DNA from: Terriglobales bacterium
GTDB taxonomy: Bacteria > Acidobacteriota > Terriglobia > Terriglobales > Acidobacteriaceae
Direction of reading: 5' to 3'
DNA: 64,000 nucleotides
Assembly: GCA_035561515.1 (NCBI GenBank)
Contig: DATMXP010000022.1
Location: 93,689 to 157,688, forward strand
Every line of letters starts with the position of its first letter. Position 1 is the stretch's first letter. The notes beneath the pieces were generated by a model that made no database searches, was not told the origin of the DNA, and saw only the letters and a list, made by a program, of their open reading frames with translations. A program made the position numbers and the translations under genes. Below are positions 1-7,126 of this stretch, in pieces.

Positions 1-38
1 TCTGGTTCCTCAAATGCACCCCTGCTTAGGAGGAATGA

Positions 39-893
39 ATGGACGCTAAGTTCGAGCAGTTTTGCAAAGAACGTCAGTACCTCGCCAACGTCAGTCCGCG
101 CACAATCGAATGGTACAAAGAGTCATTGAAATGGCTCGGCACCCCTGATCCCACTGAAGACGATCTGAAGGCGTTCGTCATGCGCATGCGCCAGAAGGGA
201 TTGAAGGCAACCTCATGCAACAACCGCATCCGTGCGATCAATGCGTATCTGCATTGGGCCTCCGGGAACTCGAATATCAAATGCAGTCCGATGTGCAAAC
301 ACCATCGAGTATCCAAATTGAAAGAGCCGCAATGCGTGTTGCCGACGTTCTCGCAGGACGACATCAAGAAGTTCATGAACTGGAAGCCGAAGACCAAGTC
401 CCGGCAGCGCCTCCAGACGCTCGTGCTCTTGCTTGCCGATACCGGAGTCCGTCTGAACGAGGCGCTTGATCTGAAATGGGACAACGTGGACTTGGACAAC
501 CTGCTGATCACCGTCCGGGGCAAGGGCGACAAAGAGCGCAAGGTGCCGTTCTCGTTCGAGCTTCGAAGATTCCTGTTCAAGTGGAAGCAGAAGTCGGAAG
601 GGTCGTTCCTCGCCTTCCAGACCCGCACCGGGAACAAACTCGGTAAGCGGGTGGTCTTGCGTGACGTTAAGAACCTCTGCACGAATTTGAAGATCAAGAT
701 TCCGGCGAGGACGATCCACGCATTCCGCCACTCGTTCGCTCTGAACTACCTACGGTCGGGCGGATCGGTCTTTCACCTTCAACGTGCGCTCGGTCACTCC
801 AGCCTTGAGATGACCCGCCGCTATTCCAACCTCCAAACGTCCGACCTGCAAGCCGTCCACCAGCGAGTCTCCATGCTGGCTGCCGCGCACTAA
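39..893 (+). CDS. int: Tyrosine recombinase (phage integrase)
   Basis: This 284-aa site-specific recombinase would integrate and excise the prophage. An N-terminal SAM-like core-binding domain spans about residues 1-90 and a catalytic domain about 105-280. The catalytic set is visible: R138 (TGVR), K162 in GKGDK, H227-A-F-R230, H253 (LGH) and the nucleophile Y262 (RRYSN). AGGAGG at 28-33 sets the ATG at 39. Its position at one end of the element, with a tRNA 3' fragment at the other end (44,060-44,108), fits a tRNA-targeting integrase. It reads inward and is closed by a strong terminator, so it is a separate transcription unit. No excisionase was recognised nearby. Confidence 0.95.
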   Translation: MDAKFEQFCKERQYLANVSPRTIEWYKESLKWLGTPDPTEDDLKAFVMRMRQKGLKATSCNNRIRAINAYLHWASGNSNIKCSPMCKHHRVSKLKEPQCVLPTFSQDDIKKFMNWKPKTKSRQRLQTLVLLLADTGVRLNEALDLKWDNVDLDNLLITVRGKGDKERKVPFSFELRRFLFKWKQKSEGSFLAFQTRTGNKLGKRVVLRDVKNLCTNLKIKIPARTIHAFRHSFALNYLRSGGSVFHLQRALGHSSLEMTRRYSNLQTSDLQAVHQRVSMLAAAH

Positions 894-896
894 AAG

Positions 897-929
897 AAAA
901 GAGGCCCGGAACCCGATCCGGGCCTCTTT
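897..929 (+). terminator. Rho-independent terminator after int
   Basis: A perfect 10-bp GC-rich stem (901-910 with 917-926) closes a 6-nt loop, flanked by A-run 897-900 and T-run 927-929. It begins right after the int stop codon and its A/T flanks could let it work in both directions. Confidence 0.9.
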
Positions 930-1017
930 CTATCTAATTCGTCGGAAATTTTGGATCAATTATTTCCCGCTACCGACAACCGCTGTGAAAACGGCTTAGA
1001 TGCAGCAGACCCTCGTT

Positions 1018-1045
1018 TTGACCTTTATTTCCCGGCCTCTAACTT
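1018..1045 (+). promoter_or_regulatory. Candidate promoter ahead of the replication gene
   Basis: TTGACC (1018-1023) and TAACTT (1040-1045) are 16 bp apart in the 393-bp stretch between int and the probable initiator start at 1287. A second TTGACC occurs at about 1053. No repressor gene was recognised, and no operator was assigned apart from the CGAAATTTCG palindrome at 1099-1108, which recurs at 4627-4636. Confidence 0.35.
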
Positions 1046-1286
1046 TTCCCCCTTGACCTTCATCAATCCAAGTAGCTGACCAGCAAATCACATGTTTGCG
1101 AAATTTCGTCGCTACAGGAGTCCATCAGTAGAAGCACAAAACTTGGTCTCACCCAATTTTGAGTATTACCGGGTAAGGCCAGTCCGAAGGGCGCTCTTGC
1201 CAAAGAAGCTCCAAGGACACCGGGGCGGGTTTTCGTCACTGTTTCCCGCCCCGGCTAAATCTCAAACGGTGACGAAAACAGTGATC

Positions 1287-2345
1287 ATGGCACAAGACAT
1301 TAACCTCAACGGTTGGGTAAAAGTCCGGCGCGGACTGCTCACCCACTATCAGACCGGACTCATGACGACCACTGAGTTTGTGGTCTTCCATATTCTTCTC
1401 GCCCTCGCCGACAAAGCTACCGGATCGGGCAAGATCAACGCCAGAGCCATTTGCTTCTGGTCAGACAGTCAAATCAGCGAGGATATGGCCGGGCGTGCCC
1501 TTCGCGGACTCGAAGAGAAAAACTACATCGTGCGGGAAATTGTCCCCGGCAGACGCAGTCTTTACATTTTTCACGTCCAAAAATACCTCGCAACTGCTGG
1601 TGCAGATGATGGCAAGGTGCTGACCTTCACGAAAAACGCCAAGATTGTTGAGAAATTCGCAGACATCTGCGAAGGCTTTGACGTTGAGCCTGCGGATGAG
1701 GAGTCAGCGGTGGGGTCACCTGAGGAGTCACCTGAGGAGTCAGCGGTGGGGTCAGACTATACAAGAAGGGAGAAGAGAGACGGGAAACGGAAGACCGGAG
1801 AAACCAAAAACCAAAAGGAAGGAAAGAAGGAAGGAAGGAAGGAAGACGCTCAGGCTTCGCCTTCGCTGATGTCCTCAATCAACCCCGCGATGACTCTTGA
1901 GCAAAGCTATGAGGCATTCAAGCATGAGCGTAGGGATGATCCTCTTGGCTACCGGGCATGGATCATGTCGCTGCATGACCAATGGAACACTCGCACGGGC
2001 CTCAGCTTCGATGACGACATGGACGAGGCACGCGCTGCTGATCTGTTCCTGCACAAAGGGTACGACGTGGTCTACCAAGGAATTGAACTGATCTTCGCTT
2101 GCCCGAAGACCGCAGGGGTCGTCTGGAAAGACTTCCGGTACTTCTACGAAAACTTCGACCGCACCCTGCGTAACGCTCAAGCATGGCAACGGAAGGCTCA
2201 CACTGCCTACCTCACGAAGATGGGGCATGTGCCTGACCCGGTGACTGTGCCGGAACCGGAAATTGCCCCGCCTCACAACGAGATGGCTGATGAATGTCCG
2301 GGGTGTCACTACCAGAAGTATGACTGCGAGTGTGGCAATGGCTAA
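1287..2345 (+). CDS. Phage replication initiator-like protein (winged helix N-terminus, C-terminal Cys motif)
   Basis: From ATG 1287 this is 352 aa; the frame stays open upstream to an ATG at 1092 (417 aa), but homology-like sequence starts near 1287 (MAQDINLNGW). The first ~110 residues look like the winged-helix domain of lambda O-type or related initiators (FVVFHILLALAD... ISEDMAGRALRGLEEKNYI). A low-complexity linker follows, made of four-residue repeats (EES/AVGS) and then a Lys/Glu/Arg stretch. The last third is a globular domain ending in a CxxC...CxC cluster (CPGC, CEC), perhaps zinc-binding. The DNA of the linker carries tandem iterons and a purine tract, as in lambdoid origins. No Shine-Dalgarno is evident for either start. 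Role inferred, not proven. Confidence 0.6.
   Translation: MAQDINLNGWVKVRRGLLTHYQTGLMTTTEFVVFHILLALADKATGSGKINARAICFWSDSQISEDMAGRALRGLEEKNYIVREIVPGRRSLYIFHVQKYLATAGADDGKVLTFTKNAKIVEKFADICEGFDVEPADEESAVGSPEESPEESAVGSDYTRREKRDGKRKTGETKNQKEGKKEGRKEDAQASPSLMSSINPAMTLEQSYEAFKHERRDDPLGYRAWIMSLHDQWNTRTGLSFDDDMDEARAADLFLHKGYDVVYQGIELIFACPKTAGVVWKDFRYFYENFDRTLRNAQAWQRKAHTAYLTKMGHVPDPVTVPEPEIAPPHNEMADECPGCHYQKYDCECGNG
1695..1847. other. Candidate replication origin: five 12-bp iterons plus purine tract inside the initiator gene
   Basis: Five contiguous 12-bp units (1695-1706, 1707-1718, 1719-1730, 1731-1742, 1743-1754) all end in GG(A/G)GTCA. Units 3 and 4 are identical, as are units 2 and 5. About 90 bp of strongly purine-biased top strand follow, including tandem GGAA at about 1815-1846. 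Iterons then an asymmetric purine/AT tract within the initiator linker is the architecture of lambda ori in gene O. Function is inferred. Confidence 0.5.
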
Positions 2346-2517
2346 GAAGATCAGTTTGGAAATCATTCGGCAGCGTGGTCACAGCTACGCGCCAAAGGTC
2401 GTGGTCAGGAAGGGCAAGCCAGTTTGCTCGGAGTGTGGTGAGCCGCTTCAGCCGTTCGGCTTTGGTGGAGGCAACATGCACTGGACGTGCGGATGTGAAT
2501 TGGAGGAAGAGAAATGA
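2338..2517 (+). CDS. Small zinc-ribbon-like phage protein
   Basis: A 59-aa basic protein whose ATG overlaps the end of the initiator gene by 8 nt. It has CSEC and CGC pairs (CxxC...CxC), which suggests one bound zinc. It starts a run of overlapping tiny genes (2338-3511) that are surely co-transcribed with the initiator. No family recognised. Confidence 0.65.
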   Translation: MAKKISLEIIRQRGHSYAPKVVVRKGKPVCSECGEPLQPFGFGGGNMHWTCGCELEEEK

Positions 2518-2786
2518 CAGAAGACGAGATGTGGGAAACCGTTGGACATGACGTGGACGAGGTTGACTTCAACACAGAATTCACTCACAGGGAATCGTGC
2601 GGCTGCCACTACCGAGAGAAGCGTGCATCGTTGTGCGACTTACACTTCTGGTGCTACGGCGAGGATTTGATGGAACCAGAGGATCGAGCAAGGATGATGG
2701 CCCGTCTGGAAGCCGAAGGTTGGACGGAAGCGAAGCTCAATGATTATCAGAAGACATGGGAACCGCCCGATTGGTTGGTCGAATGA
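2514..2786 (+). CDS. Small acidic phage protein, unknown function
   Basis: This 90-aa acidic protein starts at an ATGA overlap with the preceding stop, implying translational coupling. It contains three clustered cysteines (SCGCHY... LCDLHFWCY) that could bind metal, then a charged helical C-terminus. Not recognised. Confidence 0.65.
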   Translation: MTEDEMWETVGHDVDEVDFNTEFTHRESCGCHYREKRASLCDLHFWCYGEDLMEPEDRARMMARLEAEGWTEAKLNDYQKTWEPPDWLVE

Positions 2787-2950
2787 GACAGGAATGCTCA
2801 ACCGTTGGCTGTGAGAAACCCGGCGTGGACTACATCGTTATCCACGGCTATGACCGGAAAGCTGGTGTCGTGCGGGAAATCCGGCTGTGGTGGTGCGCGG
2901 ACTGCTATGACGCTCTGGAAGAAGCCAAGCGCAAGGATGCAGAGCAATGA
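2783..2950 (+). CDS. Small cysteine-containing phage protein
   Basis: A 55-aa product from an ATG that overlaps the preceding stop (ATGA, 2783-2786). It contains C-x4-C and a WWCADCYDAL segment, again a possible zinc site. The frame is open upstream to 2756, but the coupled start is the better choice. Function unknown. Confidence 0.6.
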   Translation: MRQECSTVGCEKPGVDYIVIHGYDRKAGVVREIRLWWCADCYDALEEAKRKDAEQ

Positions 2951-3099
2951 AACTGATCCGCACCAAGGACATCGACGACGTGACGCTCGAACTTTGCAAG
3001 GCGAAGTACGACCGCAAGGATGGGTCAAAAGAGATGGCCCGTCTTTTGAACAGTATCTTACGCAGAAGGAACAAGAAACATGGCAACCGCAGCAATTAG
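2947..3099 (+). CDS. 50-aa basic phage protein
   Basis: ATG 2947 overlaps the previous stop as ATGA and the frame ends at TAG 3097-3099, inside the next gene. The product (MKLIRTKDID... ) is Lys/Arg-rich, with a basic tail RRRNKKHGNR that could contact nucleic acid. Support is the unbroken chain of ATGA couplings on both sides; no family recognised. Confidence 0.5.
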   Translation: MKLIRTKDIDDVTLELCKAKYDRKDGSKEMARLLNSILRRRNKKHGNRSN

Positions 3100-3511
3100 G
3101 CAAAACACATACGAAGAGTTCCTTGCGTTCCACGCAGCGAACCCGGCTGTCTACAACTACGCCGTGAAGCTGTGCCGCGAGGAAGTCGAGAATGGTCGCA
3201 AGCATTGGTCACCCACGGCCTGCTTCAGCGTGATCCGCTTCAACCTTGGACGCATCAAGCGTCTCGGCGGCGACTACGACATCAATAACGATTTCATCCC
3301 GTACTATTCCCGGCTGATCCAGATGCAAGAGCCCGACCTCGAAGACTTCTTCGAGACGCGCACCAGCGTGGCGGACGCGGACATGGATTTCGCGGCGTGG
3401 AAGGCCCGTCGTGAGCGCGAGAAGTTGGACGATCTGAAGGAAGAGTATTTCGCCAAGGAAGCTACGCTCGAAGGTTTCGAGGAATGGGCGAAGAACCGGA
3501 ACCGGAAGTAG
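3080..3511 (+). CDS. Conserved phage protein of unknown function
   Basis: A 143-aa protein with the pattern of a widespread phage family: F-A-F-H-A-A-N-P near residue 15, a GRKHWS segment, a DYDINNDFIPYYSRLI stretch and ...PDLEDFFETR. The last 40 residues are a charged helix. These proteins occur near replication or recombination genes in many phages, but I know of no established function. It starts 20 nt inside the previous small gene and ends the rightward run; the next gene is convergent and starts one base later. Confidence 0.75.
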   Translation: MATAAIRQNTYEEFLAFHAANPAVYNYAVKLCREEVENGRKHWSPTACFSVIRFNLGRIKRLGGDYDINNDFIPYYSRLIQMQEPDLEDFFETRTSVADADMDFAAWKARREREKLDDLKEEYFAKEATLEGFEEWAKNRNRK

Positions 3512-3799
3512 CTACTCCAGCCGCCAATACTTCTCGAATAGTTCCCACGACACGAAGCGAGTAGATCGACCGCGCTCGGCAAAGAAACCCTCATCCTGCA
3601 CATCAACGCGGATCACCGTCCATCGGCGGTTATGGCTGTCACGCACGTATTGACCTTTGACTGGACGTTGTTTGCAGATGAACTCGACAAGCTGCGCGTT
3701 CAAACGCTTCCGCTCTGCGGCAGTCTTGGCGCTCTCGATCTGCTTGCGTATACGGGCGATCTTCTTCTCGATGTTTGCGATCTTATCGTTCATAGCCAT
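3512..3799 (-). CDS. Small coiled-coil phage protein
   Basis: A 95-aa leftward protein abutting the stop of the opposite gene. Residues 5-40 form a heptad-like helix (IANIEKKIARIRKQIES...), followed by a basic region and a compact aromatic end (SWELFEKYW). Start is ATG 3799, or the third codon (also ATG). Unknown function; it follows the membrane protein gene at 3839-4459 on the same strand. Confidence 0.6.
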   Translation of the reverse strand: MAMNDKIANIEKKIARIRKQIESAKTAAERKRLNAQLVEFICKQRPVKGQYVRDSHNRRWTVIRVDVQDEGFFAERGRSTRFVSWELFEKYWRLE

Positions 3800-3838
3800 G
3801 TCGGTTGGTATTCACCATGCTGAACTCTGGAGCAGCCA

Positions 3839-4459
3839 CTATTCCCCCTTCCGGTACTTCTCGGTCGCCTTCATCCATGCCTGTTCCTTCTCGGTGAGCG
3901 GAGCGCCTATCTCAAGTTTCTTGGCGAGCATTTCGAGATCGTTGGCGTCCATGCGGTTATCAGGTTTGGTCGATCTCACAGGAGTAGGACGCATGTCTGT
4001 GTTCCGCAGGACACGAACAACGGCAAACAGGATCGCCGGGCTAAACAACCCGATCACCAACGCCCACAACGCTGCGAGTCCATGCACGGGAAGCATGAGC
4101 GATACCAACACTCCGAGATAACCAACGCCCACGAAGTATGCAGCGAGGCTGGAAGCACGGCTCTTGCCTGCCCGGCTGCCGAGTTCGGGATACTTCTCGT
4201 TCTTGCGCTCGACCCAACGCACGACTCCCGCGAACCACACCGCAAAGACGAGAGGCCCAAATACGCCGATTGGAACCATGGCGATGCCAACGCTGGATGG
4301 ATCAAGGTGGCTGGCGATCAGCAACCAGACCAGCAGCACCGGGGCGAACAGGACGCCGATGGTGACAGCGAAGAGTTGTTGCAAAAGTCGGAAAGGCGAT
4401 GCGAGAAGATGAACGTCTTTGGCAATCCGCTTTAGGTCGTCAGGCTGGTGTCCGTTCAT
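3839..4459 (-). CDS. Four-helix membrane protein, unknown
   Basis: From ATG 4459 the product is 206 aa; a TTG three codons earlier is possible. Hydrophobic segments lie at about residues 30-52, 60-80, 105-125 and 130-150, followed by a charged cytoplasmic tail of about 50 residues. TATATT occurs 8 nt before the start, which would give a very short leader. It could be a lysogenic-conversion or superinfection-exclusion protein, since it is transcribed opposite to the lytic genes, but that is only positional inference. Confidence 0.6.
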   Translation of the reverse strand: MNGHQPDDLKRIAKDVHLLASPFRLLQQLFAVTIGVLFAPVLLVWLLIASHLDPSSVGIAMVPIGVFGPLVFAVWFAGVVRWVERKNEKYPELGSRAGKSRASSLAAYFVGVGYLGVLVSLMLPVHGLAALWALVIGLFSPAILFAVVRVLRNTDMRPTPVRSTKPDNRMDANDLEMLAKKLEIGAPLTEKEQAWMKATEKYRKGE

Positions 4460-4622
4460 GCGGGCCAATATACAGCCGCATTTGGGGATTTGATTAGGCA
4501 GAGGCTCACTGAGGCTTGAAGCTTATGCCTCGAAAGTAACTACTCGTAACTGTGGCCAAATGGCCACGACTGCCTGAGGCATCAGCTAGAAGGGGCGCTT
4601 CTCGACCTAGACGCCATGCCGT

Positions 4623-4640
4623 CAGACGAAATTTCGTCTG
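4623..4640. promoter_or_regulatory. 18-bp perfect palindrome (candidate operator)
   Basis: CAGACGAAATTTCGTCTG reads the same on both strands. It lies 13 bp upstream of the CCGTATGAG motif that precedes the terminase genes. The core CGAAATTTCG also occurs at 1099-1108 just upstream of the replication gene. This suggests a dimeric regulator binding both places, or a hairpin in the leader. Confidence 0.4.
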
Positions 4641-4653
4641 GCTGCCCCTCAGA

Positions 4654-4662
4654 CCGTATGAG
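4654..4662 (+). promoter_or_regulatory. CCGTATGAG motif, copy 1 (start of packaging unit)
   Basis: CCGTATGAG precedes the terminase small subunit candidate. Its ATG (4658) opens ATG AGT TAG, ending 3 nt before the real ATG at 4670. The downstream gene has no clear Shine-Dalgarno. It restarts rightward transcription after two leftward genes. Confidence 0.6.
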
Positions 4663-4669
4663 TTAGTGC

Positions 4670-5197
4670 ATGGCAGACGCACCACAAGACGACAAGATCG
4701 AACTCACAGGCATGGCCCGGCGAATGGCGAACCTCAAGAAGGGGCACCGTTGGCAGGCGGGGCAGTCCGGTAATCCATCCGGGATGCCTAAGGCTGTGGG
4801 GCTCATCACCCAAGCCTACAACCGCATCCTCGCCATGGAAGTACCCGACGAAATGTTGATTGATAAGTACGAGGGGCTAAAAGGCAGTGGAATCACGTTT
4901 GGTGACCTTCTGGCGCTCAGCACGAGCATGAAGGCTATTTACCTCGAACAGAAGCCAGCAACCTCTCTGGCAGCCGCTAAAGAGATTACAGACCGTACTG
5001 AGGGCAAGGTTCCAATGCGCATCGCTGGTGCGGACGGTGGGGCGTTAGAAGTAATCAATCTGTCAGACGACGAGCGTAGGCAACGATTGCTCAGACTGGC
5101 AGAGGTCGAAGTGATCGACGCAGAGTTTGAAGACTTGGCTCCTGCCGAGATGAAGGCATTACCCGAGGGCATGGATGACACTAGCGGAAACGATTGA
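4670..5197 (+). CDS. DUF5681-type protein, probable terminase small subunit
   Basis: A 175-aa protein with the QSGNPSG signature of DUF5681 at about residues 32-39 (WQAGQSGNPSGMPK). These proteins usually sit upstream of the large terminase gene and are taken to be DNA-recognition subunits. A helical middle (TQAYNRILAMEV...) and an acidic tail (DAEFEDLAPAE) fit that role. It lies 2.1 kb before the large subunit, separated by small genes, which is further than usual. No ribosome-binding site is obvious; the start is 3 nt after a start-stop minigene. Confidence 0.65.
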   Translation: MADAPQDDKIELTGMARRMANLKKGHRWQAGQSGNPSGMPKAVGLITQAYNRILAMEVPDEMLIDKYEGLKGSGITFGDLLALSTSMKAIYLEQKPATSLAAAKEITDRTEGKVPMRIAGADGGALEVINLSDDERRQRLLRLAEVEVIDAEFEDLAPAEMKALPEGMDDTSGND

Positions 5198-5354
5198 TCA
5201 ACTACGCTACGAGGTTGCGATGCTGAAGGCCCAAGTCGCGGCTGTGCAGGACATGATCGGCGTGCTGAATACCAAGATCGAGACTGGCAAGGCGAGTGGT
5301 TCTCAGCCCATGGCAGGGGATCAAAAGCCTAAGGGTCGCAGGCTAAGTCGTTGA
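5175..5354 (+). CDS. 59-aa coiled-coil protein
   Basis: ATG 5175 overlaps the end of the previous gene by 23 nt in another frame; stop at 5352-5354. The product has a heptad pattern (IDQLRYEVAMLKAQVAAVQ) over about residues 7-37, then a basic tail ending RRLSR. GAGG lies 8 nt upstream of the start. Short helical proteins of this kind are common next to terminase subunits; function unknown. Confidence 0.55.
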   Translation: MTLAETIDQLRYEVAMLKAQVAAVQDMIGVLNTKIETGKASGSQPMAGDQKPKGRRLSR

Positions 5355-5728
5355 TAGTTCGAGGCACGCATGCGAGGCATATGCCTTCCTGCCATAGAGG
5401 CAGGGGAGCAAACGCTTAGGCATGGGGCTTGCGAGGCATGGAGGCCGGATCGCCCGTCCTGAGATGTCTTTCGGTACCCTACCCCCGGCTCGAAACAATC
5501 GGATGGGGCCGGAGGCTGGCTGGCAGTGTCACCCTAGATAGTTTTGAAAATTTCAGAATTTCTGGCCAATTCAAGATATGGGCTCATGTTTGTCACACCG
5601 CAAGGTGCCCGTAAGGGGGCTTGAGCCGATACAGGGCGCGGTTTCTAGGAGATATTCACCGTGCCCAATCAAATCCCGATAACTAAATCTGTTTTTCATC
5701 TTCGCTCCCCTTCTGTAGGAGCACCAAT
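5355..5728. other. Gene-free stretch rich in palindromes
   Basis: No convincing gene is seen in these 374 bp. It holds a perfect 12-bp palindrome AGGCATATGCCT (5375-5386), a CCTGCC/GGCAGG hairpin (5388-5404), recurring GAGGCAT words, and near the end a strong AGGAG-preceded GTG at 5661. The frame from that GTG gives a Ser/Arg-rich sequence typical of an out-of-frame shadow. The stretch may be a regulatory or packaging (cos/pac) region, since it sits among the terminase genes, but nothing proves this. Confidence 0.4.
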
Positions 5729-5908
5729 ATGCACATCACCCCGCAGCAACTTCAACAGATCATTCGTAGCCATAAGCCTGATGACTTCGAAGGCATGGCT
5801 CTGGAAATCAACGCTCTGCTCTCTTCCAAAGAGGACGCCGTGCTCAACGCACTCGAACAGTTTTCAGCCACGCTCACCAAGCTTTCGACGGAACTGCTCG
5901 GAAAGTAG
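5729..5908 (+). CDS. 59-aa helical phage protein
   Basis: TAGGAG at 5716-5721 precedes ATG 5729 with good spacing; the stop is TAG 5906-5908. The sequence (MHITPQQLQQIIRSHKPDDF...) is amphipathic and Glu/Leu-rich, with the composition of a real protein, unlike the overlapping frame that opens at 5661. No family recognised. Confidence 0.6.
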   Translation: MHITPQQLQQIIRSHKPDDFEGMALEINALLSSKEDAVLNALEQFSATLTKLSTELLGK

Positions 5909-5921
5909 GTATCAAGTAAAT

Positions 5922-6272
5922 ATGGACGTTCCCAACAAATTCTGTCCGACATGCGGCAGCACACTCGCACCGGAGCTTCAGCCTGAAGTCGATGGTGCCA
6001 TCGATCTGTATCACGCAACGTGCGCCAATTGTCAGACCACAGCGCAATTAGTTTTTCAGAAATTTTCCAAAGTCTGGCAGGTCAAGTCACTCACCCCGGT
6101 GCCGCAGACGCATGCGGTCGTGGTGCCCTTCACCAAGTTGTCCCTGCCTGTGGGCCTCGGCATTGTCTCCGCTCGTGCGGAGTCCAGCTACTTCGTGCTC
6201 GAAGTCACTGGCGATGTCGCCGAGGACGCAGCCTTCACGCTCACGTTGGTGCCTGAGACCGATCATGCTTAA
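5922..6272 (+). CDS. Small phage protein with N-terminal zinc ribbon
   Basis: 116 aa from ATG 5922. The N-terminus has CPTCG and CANC (C-x2-C, about 22 residues, C-x2-C), a zinc ribbon. The rest is predicted beta-rich (VVVPFTKLSLPVGL... ). The frame is open upstream to a GTG at 5661, but the upstream part overlaps a better small gene and has shadow-like composition. Function unknown. Confidence 0.6.
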   Translation: MDVPNKFCPTCGSTLAPELQPEVDGAIDLYHATCANCQTTAQLVFQKFSKVWQVKSLTPVPQTHAVVVPFTKLSLPVGLGIVSARAESSYFVLEVTGDVAEDAAFTLTLVPETDHA

Positions 6273-6489
6273 GCCGCATTCGATCATCGGGCCTGACGGC
6301 GCAGCGATCCAAGCTCCCGAGGGCGTTGTTTACGAAGGCTCCCGCTCTGAAGGCTCATTCCTCGTCCTTCGTTTCACCGACAGCCGTGGCTATTACTGCG
6401 ACCGTTTCTACGACGCCTCTGGCAAAGAAGCGTTCCGGGAGACGGGCGAGATCGTCACGCCGTCATTCTGGAAACGCTTCTGGAGTTAA
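6265..6489 (+). CDS. 74-aa phage protein, unknown
   Basis: ATG 6265 overlaps the preceding gene by 8 nt, suggesting coupling. The product is aromatic and beta-strand-like (GSFLVLRFTDSRGYYCDRFYD), ending FWKRFWS. Not recognised. Confidence 0.55.
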   Translation: MLKPHSIIGPDGAAIQAPEGVVYEGSRSEGSFLVLRFTDSRGYYCDRFYDASGKEAFRETGEIVTPSFWKRFWS

Positions 6490-6493
6490 GCAA

Positions 6494-6709
6494 ATGGACG
6501 AACGTTTGACTATTCAGACATGCGGATGCCTCAGGGTTCCGGTTGTGTTCGGCGAATTTCGTTGTCGCCACTGCAAGGTGAAGATTCAACCGGAATCTGT
6601 CTCTGACCCCAACAAGCATGCCGTGAACTGCAAGCAGTTTCTACGTCAGAAACAAATCTCGCTGCGTAAGCAGCTATTCAAGGAGTCATATGAAACTCAT
6701 CATCGTTAA
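6494..6709 (+). CDS. 71-aa zinc-ribbon-like protein
   Basis: From ATG 6494. Contains CGC and CRHC (C-x-C...C-x2-C) with 12 residues between pairs, a likely zinc-binding finger, then a basic helical tail (FLRQKQISLRKQLFK). It overlaps the following gene by 20 nt. Part of a series of small metal-binding proteins here; function unknown. Confidence 0.55.
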   Translation: MDERLTIQTCGCLRVPVVFGEFRCRHCKVKIQPESVSDPNKHAVNCKQFLRQKQISLRKQLFKESYETHHR

Positions 6710-6914
6710 CGATGGCGGCGAAGTCGCTGTCATCTCTCCCGAACAACTGCAACTGGTGCAAGTCTCTGATGGCGTGTCCATCGTGGGCATCCCTGCCGAA
6801 GAGAAGAAGATTTTCCCATTGGCACAGTTCAATGTGAACCTCACCGTTCCAGCCTCCAAGCCTGAGGCTCAGCCTGTTGCCGAAGCTCCCGTCGCTGAAG
6901 AACCCAAAACGTAA
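6690..6914 (+). CDS. 74-aa small phage protein
   Basis: AAGGAG (about 6678-6683) sets ATG 6690. The first 45 residues look like a small beta domain (KLIIVNDGGEVAVISPEQ), followed by a Pro/Ala/Glu-rich flexible tail. Its last base is the first base of the next start (TAATG). Unknown function. Confidence 0.6.
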   Translation: MKLIIVNDGGEVAVISPEQLQLVQVSDGVSIVGIPAEEKKIFPLAQFNVNLTVPASKPEAQPVAEAPVAEEPKT

Positions 6915-7126
6915 TGAACACCGCACGTAAAGGTCGGGCTTTCGAGCACGAGATTCGCAAGCTCCTGCGTGCAGCAGGGTTCAGCGTGATCCGTGGCGCA
7001 GGCTCGAAGGGTGAATTGCTCGACGAGAAAGTCGATCTCGTTGCTACCAAGCTTACCCGTGACACCGAGTACACAGCATTCCTCACCGTGATCGGCGTGC
7101 AGTGCAAGGCAAAGGCCCGGAAATGA
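6914..7126 (+). CDS. Hjc-like Holliday junction resolvase / PD-(D/E)XK nuclease (minimal)
   Basis: A 70-aa protein with the core of the Hjc-type fold: KGRAFEHEIRKLL (catalytic Glu in helix 1), RGAGSKGELLDEKVDLVA (GS and the D of the PD motif) and VQCKAKA (the x-K). Hjc proteins are usually 110-140 aa, so this copy is cut right after the catalytic lysine; no downstream frame obviously continues it. It lies two genes before the large terminase, where resolvase-like nucleases could trim branched concatemers before packaging. Activity is uncertain given the length. Confidence 0.6.
   Translation: MNTARKGRAFEHEIRKLLRAAGFSVIRGAGSKGELLDEKVDLVATKLTRDTEYTAFLTVIGVQCKAKARK

Noticed and set aside
1815..1846. 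GGAA tetranucleotide run as a phase-variation tract
   Set aside because: The copies are imperfect and the tract is better explained as the purine part of an origin; a frame slip would destroy the initiator C-terminus.
5429..5614. 61-codon frame in the terminase spacer
   Set aside because: No ribosome-binding site, odd composition, crosses palindromic sequence.
5661..5921. GTG-start extension with good ribosome-binding site in front of the 5922 gene
   Set aside because: The encoded sequence is Ser/Arg-rich and shadow-like, and an overlapping frame (5729-5908) with its own ribosome-binding site looks real. The GTG signal remains unexplained.
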